Positions 26,575 to 35,671 of a stretch of DNA of 64,000 nucleotides are shown here, one piece after another. The stretch's first letter is position 1; each line of letters begins with the position of its first letter. The notes beneath the pieces are model-generated. The model worked only from the letters and a program-made list of their open reading frames with translations. It was not told where the DNA came from and made no database searches. The position numbers and the translations under genes were made by a program. Source of the stretch: Phocaeicola plebeius DSM 17135 (GTDB lineage Bacteria; Bacteroidota; Bacteroidia; Bacteroidales; Bacteroidaceae); the NCBI RefSeq assembly GCF_000187895.1, contig NZ_DS990133.1, positions 248,001 through 312,000 of the forward strand. The letters are read 5' to 3'.

Positions 26575-27074
26575 TGAAGAAACTACCGATTGTATTAGGT
26601 ATCCTCTTAGTGGCAGTCGTTTCCTTTTTTCCAGCTTGTGAAGTGGAAAACTGTCCGCCCAATGCACTGGCGTATGCCCAGTTTGCATTTGTAGACCAAT
26701 ATGGACGATCTGTGCAGTACACCGATACACTCACAGTCATCGGGCAGTTAGAGACCGCTGATACGACAATTTACGACACGCTGATCAATAAGTCAACCAA
26801 CACAAGTACGCTCAGCCTGCCGCTCAGCTACGGAGAACAAACCCGGTTTATTCTTCAGTATGCCAACCGTCAGCGAGACATCCTTACAATTACTCACCGC
26901 AATATTCCTTATTTTATCAACCTGGATTGCGGTACCATGATGTTTTATGAAGTTACCAATGCGGAAACTACCACCCGTATGCTCGATTCGCTTGTCATTA
27001 CCAATCCGAACATAGATAATTATGAGAAAGAGAATTTCAAGATATATTTCACTATTTCTGATACTAACGAGTAG
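26574..27074 (+). CDS. DUF6452 family exported protein
   Basis: 166 residues. The signal segment runs to F-F-P-A-C-E, a lipobox-like Cys near residue 22 (position +2 Glu), so it is probably a lipoprotein. The mature part is beta-rich, with T-D-T-L-T-V-I and paired strands. In this order DUF6452 genes commonly precede DUF6048 genes, and that is the case here with a 53-bp overlap. Function is unknown; the pair is probably one envelope unit. Confidence 0.8.
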   Translation: MKKLPIVLGILLVAVVSFFPACEVENCPPNALAYAQFAFVDQYGRSVQYTDTLTVIGQLETADTTIYDTLINKSTNTSTLSLPLSYGEQTRFILQYANRQRDILTITHRNIPYFINLDCGTMMFYEVTNAETTTRMLDSLVITNPNIDNYEKENFKIYFTISDTNE

Positions 27075-27768
27075 CTGTCTTTTGCTTTCTCCTTTACAAG
27101 CACAGAAACCGGGCGTACATAAAGCAACTCCCGCAGAGATTAAAAAGGAAGACAAGAAGAAAGCTGAGCCGACAGAGCCTGTTCCGTTCTATCAGGGAAC
27201 GAGCATAGGAGTGGAAATTGCCGGGCTGGGAAGTTACCTGTTAGGCAGCGACATTCTGAATACTGAAATTGCCGTACAAGCAAACTTGAAAAATCGCTTT
27301 CTTCCCGTCATTGAAGTGGGATACGGAAAGGCAGATGCCATAAATGATGGAAACAACTTGCATTACAAGACTTCCGCTCCTTACTTCCGTATCGGAATGG
27401 ATTATAATGTGTTTTACAAAAAGACACACCTCCCGGGTTATTTGTATGTGGGTCTTCGCTACGGTATGAGTTCATTCAGTTATGATGTAGACGGCCCCAG
27501 CATGACCGACCCAAACTATGGCGGAGAAATCTCTTATCCGTTTGCCTATTCCGGAATGAAAAGTAGTGCCAGCTGGCTGGAAGGCGTATTCGGACTTAAA
27601 GTGAAAATATACAAAGGTTTCTGCATGGGTTGGAGTGTAAGATATAAAATGAGAATGAGCGTAGAAGGTCATGACAATTCCATTCCATGGTATGTACCTG
27701 GATTTGGGAAAAATGCCGGGAGCAGTTTTAACTTGACGTATAATCTCATCTACAACTTACCCTTCTGA
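27022..27768 (+). CDS. DUF6048 family exported barrel-like protein
   Basis: 248 residues, starting inside the end of the DUF6452 gene. A signal peptide precedes a Lys/Glu-rich linker (about 33-55), then a barrel-like domain with alternating hydrophobic strands (for example L-P-V-I-E-V-G-Y-G-K and L-Y-V-G-L-R-Y-G) ending in N-L-P-F. The last residue Phe fits an outer-membrane barrel. Function is unknown. It is followed 5 bp later by mntP. Confidence 0.82.
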   Translation: MRKRISRYISLFLILTSSCLLLSPLQAQKPGVHKATPAEIKKEDKKKAEPTEPVPFYQGTSIGVEIAGLGSYLLGSDILNTEIAVQANLKNRFLPVIEVGYGKADAINDGNNLHYKTSAPYFRIGMDYNVFYKKTHLPGYLYVGLRYGMSSFSYDVDGPSMTDPNYGGEISYPFAYSGMKSSASWLEGVFGLKVKIYKGFCMGWSVRYKMRMSVEGHDNSIPWYVPGFGKNAGSSFNLTYNLIYNLPF

Positions 27769-27773
27769 TTCAC

Positions 27774-28346
27774 ATGAATTTAATTGAAACCATTTTATTA
27801 TCTATCAGTCTGGCTATCGACTGTTTCACCGTATCCGTAACCAGCGGAATTATTCTGCACCGTATCCAATGGGGCACATTTTTACGAATGGCTTTTTTCT
27901 TCGGTCTCTTTCAGGCACTAATGCCCTTCTTGGGATGGTTAGGTGCCAGTCGTTTCCAGCATCTGATTGAAGCCTACGACCATTGGATTGCCTTTGCCCT
28001 ATTGGCATTTTTAGGTATCCGCATGATACGTGCGCAATTTAAAGAAGAAGAAACCGCTTCCTTCAACCCTACCAGCCTGAAAGTGACACTGGCATTGGCT
28101 GTAGCCACCAGTATTGATGCATTGGCCATCGGTATCTCGTTTGCCTTTGCCGGATTCAAGCAATTGGAAAGTCTTTGGATGCCTCTGACCAGTATTGGAA
28201 TTGCCTCTTTCGTACTCTCACTAGCAGGAAGCCTCATCGGCGTATTCTTCGGTAAGCGTTTTCACCTGCGGGTGGAAATCTTCGGCGGACTGGTGCTGAT
28301 TGGCATCGGTATCAAAATATTAGTAGAACATTTATTCTTGCAATAA
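27774..28346 (+). CDS. mntP: Manganese efflux pump MntP
   Basis: 190 residues with six hydrophobic helices. The two internal repeats carry the family acidic motifs: A-I-D-C-F-T-V-S-V in helix 1 and S-I-D-A-L-A-I-G-I-S-F in helix 4, where the Asp residues bind Mn2+. Length matches the family. No Mn riboswitch (yybP-ykoY) is seen upstream, as the gene lies deep in the operon. Confidence 0.95.
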   Translation: MNLIETILLSISLAIDCFTVSVTSGIILHRIQWGTFLRMAFFFGLFQALMPFLGWLGASRFQHLIEAYDHWIAFALLAFLGIRMIRAQFKEEETASFNPTSLKVTLALAVATSIDALAIGISFAFAGFKQLESLWMPLTSIGIASFVLSLAGSLIGVFFGKRFHLRVEIFGGLVLIGIGIKILVEHLFLQ

Positions 28347-28350
28347 AATC

Positions 28351-29364
28351 ATGAACAAAAACAACTTAAAATGGCAGTTGCCGTTTCTTGTATTGCTCAT
28401 CGTAGGAACGGTACTAATTCTGAGAAAACAATCTCCTTACCAGACCGACCAGGGACTGGTATTCGGTACGGTCTATAAAATTACTTACCAGTCATCCGAA
28501 AACCTGAAAGAAGAGATTGAGAAAGAACTGCAGAAAGTAGACAACTCTTTGTCGCCGTTCAACAAGCAGTCGGTCATTACCCGCATCAACCACAATACAG
28601 ACATGCACGCCGACAGCCTGTTTGTGTATGTATTCAATATGGCCAAAGAAATCTCCAACGAAACCGGAAAGGCTTACGATGTAACCGTGGCTCCGTTAGT
28701 CAACGCCTGGGGATTCGGCTTCAAGCACTCTCAGTTTCCTGATTCGCTGACCATCGACAGCCTGCGTCAGTTCGTAGGTATCGACAAAGTACAGCTTAAT
28801 GCAGAAGGAGAAGTAGTTAAAGCCGACCCGCGCATGATGCTCGACTTCAGCTCTATCGCTAAAGGGTTTGGTGTAGACTGTGTAGCACGCTTGTTCGACC
28901 GCAAAGGTATCAAGAATTACATGATTGACATTGGTGGAGAACTGGTACTGAAAGGACAGAACAGCAAAATGGAAACCTGGCGTATCGGCGTGAACAAACC
29001 TATTGACGATTCTTTGTCTGTCAATCAGGAACTGCAGACCGTATTAGAAATTACCAATGCCGGTATGGCTACTTCAGGCAACTACCGTAACTTCTATTAC
29101 AAAGACGGAAAGAAGTATGCACATACCATCGACCCTCGCACAGGATATCCGGTACAGCACAATATTCTTTCATCTACCGTCATCGCGAAGGACTGTGCCA
29201 CAGCCGATGCATACGCCACTGCCTTCATGGTACTGGGCCTGGATTCAGCCAAGGCCATCTGTAGTGCACATCCTGAACTGGACGCCTATTTCATCTACTC
29301 GGACAAAGACGGAAAATTACAGACTTACTCTACCGAGGGTATGAAGAAATACATGCGAAACTAA
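28351..29364 (+). CDS. apbE: FAD:protein FMN transferase ApbE
   Basis: 337 residues. It attaches FMN to Thr residues of proteins such as NqrB, NqrC and RnfG. An N-terminal membrane anchor (about 9-24) takes the place of the usual lipobox. The ApbE core shows V-A-P-L-V-N-A-W-G-F-G, D-F-S-S-I-A-K-G-F-G-V-D, and the FAD/Mg site A-T-S-G-N-Y-R and H-T-I-D-P-R-T-G-Y-P. It is the last gene of the operon and is followed by a strong terminator. Confidence 0.95.
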   Translation: MNKNNLKWQLPFLVLLIVGTVLILRKQSPYQTDQGLVFGTVYKITYQSSENLKEEIEKELQKVDNSLSPFNKQSVITRINHNTDMHADSLFVYVFNMAKEISNETGKAYDVTVAPLVNAWGFGFKHSQFPDSLTIDSLRQFVGIDKVQLNAEGEVVKADPRMMLDFSSIAKGFGVDCVARLFDRKGIKNYMIDIGGELVLKGQNSKMETWRIGVNKPIDDSLSVNQELQTVLEITNAGMATSGNYRNFYYKDGKKYAHTIDPRTGYPVQHNILSSTVIAKDCATADAYATAFMVLGLDSAKAICSAHPELDAYFIYSDKDGKLQTYSTEGMKKYMRN

Positions 29365-29391
29365 AAAAGGCCTTGTTCAAGACAGGATATA

Positions 29392-29430
29392 AAAAATGCC
29401 GGAACGTAAAAAGTACGCTCCGGCATTTTT
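29392..29430 (+). terminator. Terminator of the DUF4199-apbE operon
   Basis: Arms AAAAATGCCGGA / TCCGGCATTTTT enclose a 15-base region that itself contains ACGTA..TACG pairing. It starts 27 bp after the apbE stop. Confidence 0.9.
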
Positions 29431-29495
29431 CATCTTATCAAGATACTACACCAGCCTTCTTCAGGCAAAAGGACCCGTCACAATCTTCTTTTCCC

Positions 29496-29583
29496 AGTAC
29501 TTCTTAGGAAGTACTACAGTACTGCCGTGAAAGTACCAGAGTACTGATTAGAAAGTACTGGAGTACTGCCAAGGAAGTACTGA
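29496..29583. repeat. Array C: four 22-bp units built from paired AGTACT palindromes
   Basis: AGTACT starts at 29496, 29510, 29518, 29540, 29554, 29562 and 29576, and one variant AGTACC at 29532. Successive distances are 14, 8, 14, 8, 14, 8, 14, so the array is four 22-bp units of AGTACT-N8-AGTACT-N2. The first unit has perfect eight-base arms, AGTACTTC / GAAGTACT. It lies between the apbE terminator and the convergent transporter gene. Confidence 0.85.
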
Positions 29584-29618
29584 CACATCTCCAGTCGGTT
29601 CAAGAAAAGACCTTGTAA

Positions 29619-30524
29619 TTATCCTAATACATTTCCTAAGTAGAGGAAGAACATACCAATCAGCACTAAAATCAGATCGACCACCTTACTCTTCAGGTTC
29701 TTCTCACGGAATATCATGGCACCAAACAGGAAGGAAACCACCACGCTTCCCCGTCGCACCATAGACACAATGGAAATCATGGCCCCGTCCATACCAAGCG
29801 CATAGAAATACACGAAATCAGCCGCCGACAAGAATACGGAAATCAGGATAATGCACCAGTCCCAGTGAAACGGTGTACTGCTTTTCCGCTTGGGCCACCA
29901 CAGGAACATCAGCACTCCTCCCATCAGGAAAAGCTGGTACACATTGTACCATGCCTGTACCACCATGTTGTTGAAGCGTCCCATCAGGTATTTATCGTAC
30001 AAACCGCTGACAGCACCTAACACAGCCGCCAGCACCACAAACCAAATCCATTTGTCGTGCTTGAAATCGATTCCTTCCTTCTTTCCCGAACGGCTCAGCA
30101 TGAAAAATGAAATGATGGCCATCAGCACACCAATCCACTGGTACACATTCAGGCGCTCACCAAATATCAGCAAGGCACCTACCAGCGTCATGACCGGACG
30201 AGTAGCATTGATGGGGCCGACAATGGTCAAGGGTAGGTGTTTCATACCGAAATAACCGAAAGTCCACGAAGATAGCACGATAAACGATTTCAGGATAATG
30301 AACTTATGTACCTCCCAACCTGCTGAAGGCACGTAGAAAAGTGTATCCTGCAACGCCTCCGGATGAAAGTACGAAACTAAAATAAACGGTAAAAAAATCA
30401 GACTCGAAAAAAGCGTATTCAGTCCCAGTACCGGAAGAACCGCATTGTTTGCCAATGATTTTTTCTTGAAGACATCATAAAAGCCCAGCAACGCCGCTGA
30501 GCAAAAAGCCAGTAATAACCACAT
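29619..30524 (-). CDS. DMT superfamily (EamA-type) transporter
   Basis: 301 residues with ten hydrophobic helices in two five-helix repeats, as in EamA carriers. The N-terminus L-L-A-F-C-S-A-A-L-L-G-F-Y-D-V-F-K-K-K and the loop G-P-I-N-A-T-R-P-V after helix 4 are typical. It would move small metabolites across the inner membrane; substrate unknown. Single gene with its own promoter, convergent with apbE. Confidence 0.9.
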   Translation of the reverse strand: MWLLLAFCSAALLGFYDVFKKKSLANNAVLPVLGLNTLFSSLIFLPFILVSYFHPEALQDTLFYVPSAGWEVHKFIILKSFIVLSSWTFGYFGMKHLPLTIVGPINATRPVMTLVGALLIFGERLNVYQWIGVLMAIISFFMLSRSGKKEGIDFKHDKWIWFVVLAAVLGAVSGLYDKYLMGRFNNMVVQAWYNVYQLFLMGGVLMFLWWPKRKSSTPFHWDWCIILISVFLSAADFVYFYALGMDGAMISIVSMVRRGSVVVSFLFGAMIFREKNLKSKVVDLILVLIGMFFLYLGNVLG

Positions 30525-30555
30525 GTTTCTTTACGTTAAATCGAATTACAGCCTG

Positions 30556-30587
30556 CAAAATTAGGCAATAAAGCCGTGACTGACAAG
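30556..30587 (-). promoter_or_regulatory. Promoter of the DMT transporter gene
   Basis: On the minus strand CTTG (30584-30587), 20 bp, TAATTTTG (30556-30563). It ends 32 bp before the start codon. Confidence 0.6.
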
Positions 30588-30626
30588 TTTATTCCACAGA
30601 ACCTTCTACCATTTTTCAGAAAGCGT

Positions 30627-31973
30627 TTACAATGTATATTTATCCGTGTCCTTCCCTTGCTCCGGACGTCGTTCTGGAAATGAAATACGAAAACGTGTCA
30701 GACCATCAGCATAAGTCCGCAAAGAGAATGTACACCCCAGTCTGGTCAATACTTCCCGAATGAAAATCAATCCGATACCTTGCCCGTTAGGCTTGGTCGA
30801 AAAGAACGGACTGAACAATTTCGTTTCCACCTCCTTACTGATACCTTTTCCGGAATCGGCAATTTCAAGCATGACCGGAGATACTGATGTACGAATAAAA
30901 ATATCCCCTCCCTGCCCGATGCTTTCTGCCGCATTCTTAATAATATTCACCAGTACCTGTTCAAACAGAACCGTATCAATCCACACTTTCGGGTTCTCCA
31001 TACATAACTCATTATGCAGCGTAATCTGCCGTTCCCGACAGATTGTTTCCATAAACATTCCACAAGCTATCACCCGGTCATTCAGCCTCACCAGCTCTAT
31101 ATTGGGGTCCGGAATCTTCACTACATCGGCAAATTTGGTAATAAACTGACTCATCCCCCAGCAACGCTCCACACAAACTTTCATCACTTCCTGCAAATCG
31201 TTAGTTTCTTCCTCCAATGTTTCCAATGCTTCTCCAACGGTTTCCAAAGTAGAAGTAATGCCGGCTGTGGTATTATTCACCTCATGGGCTATCATCCGAA
31301 TCACCTTCTCATAGGCCTTTTTCTCTGCTTTCACCACCTCGGTGGTTAAACTTTCTACCAATATGAACGGATGAGCAAACCCTCTGTCCACAAATGAAAG
31401 CCGGGAGCAGCGGTAAATTTTGGCATCACTTAAACGGATGGTATCTGTGGTATCCTTAGGTAAACGTGCCACTTCTTCTGCCAAGGGCGAATCCAGTTCG
31501 TCCAGCCGTTTTCCCATTAATTCCTCAACTGAAGCATATCCCAAAAACCGCAACGCCGCCGCATTCAACATAGATATCTGCTCGTCGAAAGTCAAAATAA
31601 TCACTCCCATGGGTGATACATTAATCAACAAGTCTAAGAAATGATTCTGCTCACGCAAACGCAGACGTTCGTTCTTCAACTGATCCATCATCCGGTTAAA
31701 CATCTCCACGATGCGGTCTGCTTCAGCCTGACCTACCGAAGCCAAACGGCTGCTGAAATCTTGTTCACGCAACAGGTCCATTCCACTTGCAATGCTATTG
31801 AGCGGTTTTACAACTTTACGATAAAAATAGAACAAGACTATCAGGCTAAAAGAAATCACACCTTCTCCCACATATAAAAGCATGCTCTTTGTATTCAGGG
31901 TGAAAAATAACAAAATGCTCCACGCCAATATGAGCAACAAGCCCAACAGGAAAAACAGCGTTCTCAACCTCAT
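30627..31973 (-). CDS. NtrB-type sensor histidine kinase
   Basis: 448 residues. Two N-terminal membrane helices (about 5-27 and 32-50) with almost no periplasmic loop, a HAMP-like linker, a PAS domain (about 115-205) with N-A-A-A-L-R-F-L-G-Y, a phospho-acceptor region I-A-H-E-V-N-N-T-T-A-G (His near 230), and an HATPase domain with N-I-I-K-N-A-A-E-S and G-Q-G-I-G-L. With no sensing loop it probably detects a signal in the membrane or cytoplasm. It lies 12 bp after the sigma-54 activator gene, its obvious partner, at the end of the efflux operon. Confidence 0.93.
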   Translation of the reverse strand: MRLRTLFFLLGLLLILAWSILLFFTLNTKSMLLYVGEGVISFSLIVLFYFYRKVVKPLNSIASGMDLLREQDFSSRLASVGQAEADRIVEMFNRMMDQLKNERLRLREQNHFLDLLINVSPMGVIILTFDEQISMLNAAALRFLGYASVEELMGKRLDELDSPLAEEVARLPKDTTDTIRLSDAKIYRCSRLSFVDRGFAHPFILVESLTTEVVKAEKKAYEKVIRMIAHEVNNTTAGITSTLETVGEALETLEEETNDLQEVMKVCVERCWGMSQFITKFADVVKIPDPNIELVRLNDRVIACGMFMETICRERQITLHNELCMENPKVWIDTVLFEQVLVNIIKNAAESIGQGGDIFIRTSVSPVMLEIADSGKGISKEVETKLFSPFFSTKPNGQGIGLIFIREVLTRLGCTFSLRTYADGLTRFRISFPERRPEQGKDTDKYTL

Positions 31974-31985
31974 AAAACCTTCTGA

Positions 31986-33344
31986 TCAATCATTAAACGA
32001 AATTCCGTATTTTTCCAGACGACGATACAAAGCCGCCCGGCTGATGCCCAGTGAAAGAGCTACCTGAGTCAAATTATTATCATGCGTATCCAACGCCTGA
32101 AGAATGGTACGTTTTTCCAGTTCCTCCAATGTAAGTCCTTTTGCATTCGCAACAGAGTCTGTAGCAACTGAAGCCGGATGATACTGTGACTGAAAATCCT
32201 CTGCCGTCAGACAATCTTTTCCACACACCAACAAGGTACGCTCTACTAGGTTCTTCAGTTCCCGGATATTCCCGGGATAAGACAAACGACTTAAAAACTC
32301 CAAGGCATCTTCGGAAAGTTTCACCAACGGCAATCCGTCCTCACGGCATCTGTTTTCCACAAAATGACGGGCCAGCAAAGGGATATCCTCACGCCGTTCA
32401 CGCAAGGCCGGCAGATGAACCGCAATCAAATTGATGCGATATAACAAATCCTCACGAAACGTGTGTTCACGCACCATCTGCTCCAGATTAGCATTAGTCG
32501 CACAGACCACCCGTACATCTACCTTTCGCGGACGACTCTCCCCCAACGGTTCAAACGTCTGCTCCTGCAGCACCCGAAGCAACTTTACCTGACACGACAA
32601 ATCCAATTCACCGATTTCATCCAAGAAAATCGTTCCTTTATCCGCCAGTTCAAAACGTCCTTTCCGGTCGGTTACCGCATCGGTAAAGGCCCCTTTCTTG
32701 TGCCCGAACATCTCACTTTCAAACAAAGTTTGAGAGATGCCTCCCAAGTTTACTTTCACAAAAGGTTTGTTTCTGCGCAAACTGTTCAAATGAATCGCCT
32801 CAGCAATCAGTTCTTTTCCTGTACCGCTCTCACCTGTTACGAGCACCGAAGCACTTGTTCGGGAAACTTTCTTCACCGTTGCCAGCACAGCTTCCAGTGC
32901 CTTGCTCTTGCCAATAATGTGGCTGCGGTCGAAATCCTCATCTTCCATAGTCGAAGTATCGGCCACTTCCTCCCTGGACGTCAGTTCCAAAGCCGTTTCA
33001 ATACGTTGCATTAACGCCGCATTATTCCAGGGTTTGGTAATAAAATCAAAAGCACCAGCCCGCATCCCTTGTACAGCCAGCGGAATGCTTCCCCAAGCTG
33101 TCATCAGAATAACCGGTACATCCGGACAAAACAACTTAACCTGTTTCAATAAAACCAACCCTTCTGCCCCATCGGTCGAAAGGCTGAAATTCATATCCAT
33201 CAGTATTAATTGCGGTGTCACAGAATGTATCGCTTCCATTGCCTCTTTAGGCCCAGACACAGCCTGTACTTCATACTTCGCTCTCTTAAGCATAAAACTC
33301 AACGAAGAGCGAATGGCACTATCATCATCTATTATCAATATCAT
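31986..33344 (-). CDS. NtrC-family sigma-54-dependent response regulator
   Basis: 452 residues. Receiver domain (1-120; phospho-acceptor in L-I-L-M-D-M-N, Lys in F-I-T-K-P-W), AAA+ domain (about 140-375) with Walker A G-E-S-G-T-G-K-E and Walker B G-T-I-F-L-D-E-I-G, and a Fis-type helix-turn-helix at the C-terminus (L-G-I-S-R-A-A-L-Y-R-R-L). The sigma-54 contact loop reads G-A-F-T-D-A instead of the textbook G-A-F-T-G-A. It should act from upstream sites; a perfect palindrome and a sigma-54 promoter precede the first gene of its own operon at 39643. Confidence 0.95.
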   Translation of the reverse strand: MILIIDDDSAIRSSLSFMLKRAKYEVQAVSGPKEAMEAIHSVTPQLILMDMNFSLSTDGAEGLVLLKQVKLFCPDVPVILMTAWGSIPLAVQGMRAGAFDFITKPWNNAALMQRIETALELTSREEVADTSTMEDEDFDRSHIIGKSKALEAVLATVKKVSRTSASVLVTGESGTGKELIAEAIHLNSLRRNKPFVKVNLGGISQTLFESEMFGHKKGAFTDAVTDRKGRFELADKGTIFLDEIGELDLSCQVKLLRVLQEQTFEPLGESRPRKVDVRVVCATNANLEQMVREHTFREDLLYRINLIAVHLPALRERREDIPLLARHFVENRCREDGLPLVKLSEDALEFLSRLSYPGNIRELKNLVERTLLVCGKDCLTAEDFQSQYHPASVATDSVANAKGLTLEELEKRTILQALDTHDNNLTQVALSLGISRAALYRRLEKYGISFND

Positions 33345-33384
33345 AATACGACAAAAGTAAATATAATTTTACAATAGCAAGAGG

Positions 33385-34872
33385 TCAATGCTTCACAATC
33401 TTCTCAAAATCGGCCTCTATGCCCGTTCCTGCCACAAAATCCCAAAGTGTAAGACTGCGTAGCTGATAATAATAATACCAGTAGTAAAACAATTCATTGA
33501 TGTGTTTACGGCGAGCCTCATCCTTCTGGCTTTGTGAATCGTTCAAATCCAGTGTAGAAATCTTACCTATCAGAAAAGTCTCCACATTGGTATGATAACG
33601 CTTACGGGCAATCTGGTCAGCCTCATCGGCCAAATGAAGCTGAGTCTGCTGGTTGTTAAACTGCTCTACCAATACAAACAGGTTCTGATTGAAATTCATG
33701 GTTTCCTGACGTAGCTTACTCTCAGTAACCTCCCGGTTACTCTGTGCCACTTTTACCTGTCCGCGACGTTTACCCCAGTCCAGAATCGGAATTTTAAAAC
33801 CAATCTCAACCACCTGATTATCTTTCAGACGACGATAAGCCGTATCGAAACGACGGTCTGTTCCTGTAAATCCCACCTGGGCAAACAGCGTGATTTCACG
33901 CATGTTTCCCTTGGCCTTGGCTACTTCATAATCGGCTTCCAACTGCCTGCGGCGAATATTTTGAGCAAATGAATTATTGGCCAAGGCCTTGGAAAGCACA
34001 TCTGCATAGTCCAGGCGGATTTCGGGTATTGAATCCGGAATCTGAGGTGTCAACTCCTCATACTCTCCCAATGCTAAGAAAGAACGCAAGGTAAACATGT
34101 GACTCTTCAAGGAACTTTCATTGGAAGTAAGCGCAGAACGTGCATCCAGCACATTCAATTGCAACTGTAACAAATCATTTTCACTAATCTGCCCCATTCG
34201 CCGTTTAGTCTTGGCCACTTCATACAGTTTTTCCGCATTTTCCAGATTCTGCTTAGCAATAGCTACATTCTCACGGGCCAGTAACAGATTGAAAAAATAA
34301 TTGATAGTGGTCATTGTGACCTCTTCCGTCGCACTCAAAAATGCTGCCTTAGCCTCCGCATAACGCACCGGCTCAATCCTACGGTTCCATTTTGTCTGAT
34401 TCACTCCAAAAACAGGCTGATTTAGGGTCAAAGCCAGTGGAACCGACATAAAACGATTGTCAGAACCGCCATCCATCTGCCGCAGAAAATCGAGGGAAGT
34501 ATTCAATGAAAGTGTACCTCCCGTAAACCAGATATTCTGGTCGATGGACAACTGTCCGTTCATCTGCATGTAGTTATTTCGTACATACGTATAGGAACCA
34601 TCATTCTGCTGGTACGAAGTATAACCTTTTTGATAGGAAGGAAGGGTCGCTGTAAAGTTCACTTCCGGCAATAGCTCTGCACGGAAAGTACGATATTCCC
34701 AATAGGCCGTTTTCAGTTCGTTTAAAGCGACAGCCGCATCCACACTTTGTACCCGTGCCAGCATGATAGCTTCTTCCAGTGTCAATGTATGCGTTTCTCC
34801 CATCGGCACTGCGGTCACTCCCTTACTACAGCAGATAAAAAGAGAAAATAAAATCAGCAGGTTCCGTTTCAT
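33385..34872 (-). CDS. TolC-family outer membrane efflux channel
   Basis: 495 residues. A signal peptide (about 1-21) precedes two OEP repeats rich in long amphipathic helices, with L-T-L-E-E-A-I at the start of the first. The second half has L-N-V-L-D-A-R-S-A-L-type coiled-coil helices and a barrel strand near G-F-K-I-P-I-L-D-W-G-K-R-R. It would form the outer exit duct for the adaptor and ABC parts encoded upstream. It lies 69 bp after the ATPase gene and 40 bp before the regulator. Confidence 0.92.
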   Translation of the reverse strand: MKRNLLILFSLFICCSKGVTAVPMGETHTLTLEEAIMLARVQSVDAAVALNELKTAYWEYRTFRAELLPEVNFTATLPSYQKGYTSYQQNDGSYTYVRNNYMQMNGQLSIDQNIWFTGGTLSLNTSLDFLRQMDGGSDNRFMSVPLALTLNQPVFGVNQTKWNRRIEPVRYAEAKAAFLSATEEVTMTTINYFFNLLLARENVAIAKQNLENAEKLYEVAKTKRRMGQISENDLLQLQLNVLDARSALTSNESSLKSHMFTLRSFLALGEYEELTPQIPDSIPEIRLDYADVLSKALANNSFAQNIRRRQLEADYEVAKAKGNMREITLFAQVGFTGTDRRFDTAYRRLKDNQVVEIGFKIPILDWGKRRGQVKVAQSNREVTESKLRQETMNFNQNLFVLVEQFNNQQTQLHLADEADQIARKRYHTNVETFLIGKISTLDLNDSQSQKDEARRKHINELFYYWYYYYQLRSLTLWDFVAGTGIEADFEKIVKH

Positions 34873-34941
34873 AATCTTCGATTCATTTTGTCATACAATG
34901 TTCATCCTTCACACCACTCTTCCCCTATCAACCATTTCACC

Positions 34942-35619
34942 TTATCCTACCTGCCGGCCATCAAAGAACCGCACGATACGTGACGTTTGTTTAGCCTGTT
35001 CCTCATTGTGGGTAACCATGACGATGGTACGCCCATCTTCCTGATTAAGCTTGTGCAGAATTTCCATAATTTCCGCTCCCATCCTGGAATCCAGGTTACC
35101 GGTCGGTTCATCAGCCAATACAATTTCCGGATTTCCCACAATGGCCCTGGCTATAGCCACACGCTGGCACTGTCCACCCGAAAGTTGTGACGGCATGTGA
35201 TGCATACGATGGCTCAACCCCACTTTGAGCAACACCTCTTCGGCCAGTCGACGACGTTCCTTCGCTGAAACGTCACGATAGAGTAAAGGCAATTCCACAT
35301 TATCCAGCACATTCAATGAATTGATCAGGTGGAACGACTGAAAAACAAATCCCAAGTTCCGGTTGCGAAAAGCTGCCAGCTCCTTGTCTTTCATTCCCTC
35401 TACTTTCACCCCCGCAACCTGAATAATACCGCTGGTAGGGGCATCCAGCAGTCCCATAATGTTCAACAAAGTAGATTTTCCACATCCTGAAGGCCCCATA
35501 ATGCTGAGGAATTCTCCTTTTTCTACCATGAGGTTCACATTTTCCAATGCCTGAGTCTCTATTTCATTGGTCCGGTAAATCTTGTTGATTCCGGTTAATT
35601 CTATCATATTCATACTCAT
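34942..35619 (-). CDS. ABC transporter ATP-binding protein, MacB/LolD type
   Basis: 225 residues from ATG 35619. An upstream ATG at 35679 overlaps the permease stop and may give translational coupling, but would add 20 residues absent from the family; ATGs at 35613 and 35607 are also possible. Walker [10 protein letters not shown], signature L-S-G-G-Q-C-Q-R and Walker [13 protein letters not shown] are intact, with the switch His in V-T-H-N. This class drives mechanotransmission rather than substrate passage through the membrane. It serves the two separate permeases at 35672 and 36989. Confidence 0.93.
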   Translation of the reverse strand: MSMNMIELTGINKIYRTNEIETQALENVNLMVEKGEFLSIMGPSGCGKSTLLNIMGLLDAPTSGIIQVAGVKVEGMKDKELAAFRNRNLGFVFQSFHLINSLNVLDNVELPLLYRDVSAKERRRLAEEVLLKVGLSHRMHHMPSQLSGGQCQRVAIARAIVGNPEIVLADEPTGNLDSRMGAEIMEILHKLNQEDGRTIVMVTHNEEQAKQTSRIVRFFDGRQVG

Positions 35620-35671
35620 CTTATTTAAAAGTTTACTATTATATTCGCATTCAAACGAATCTTTCCATATT

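Noticed and set aside
32463-33014. 183-codon open frame antisense to the NtrC-type regulator
   Set aside because: Shadow of the regulator's AAA+ domain; low-complexity composition, no family features.
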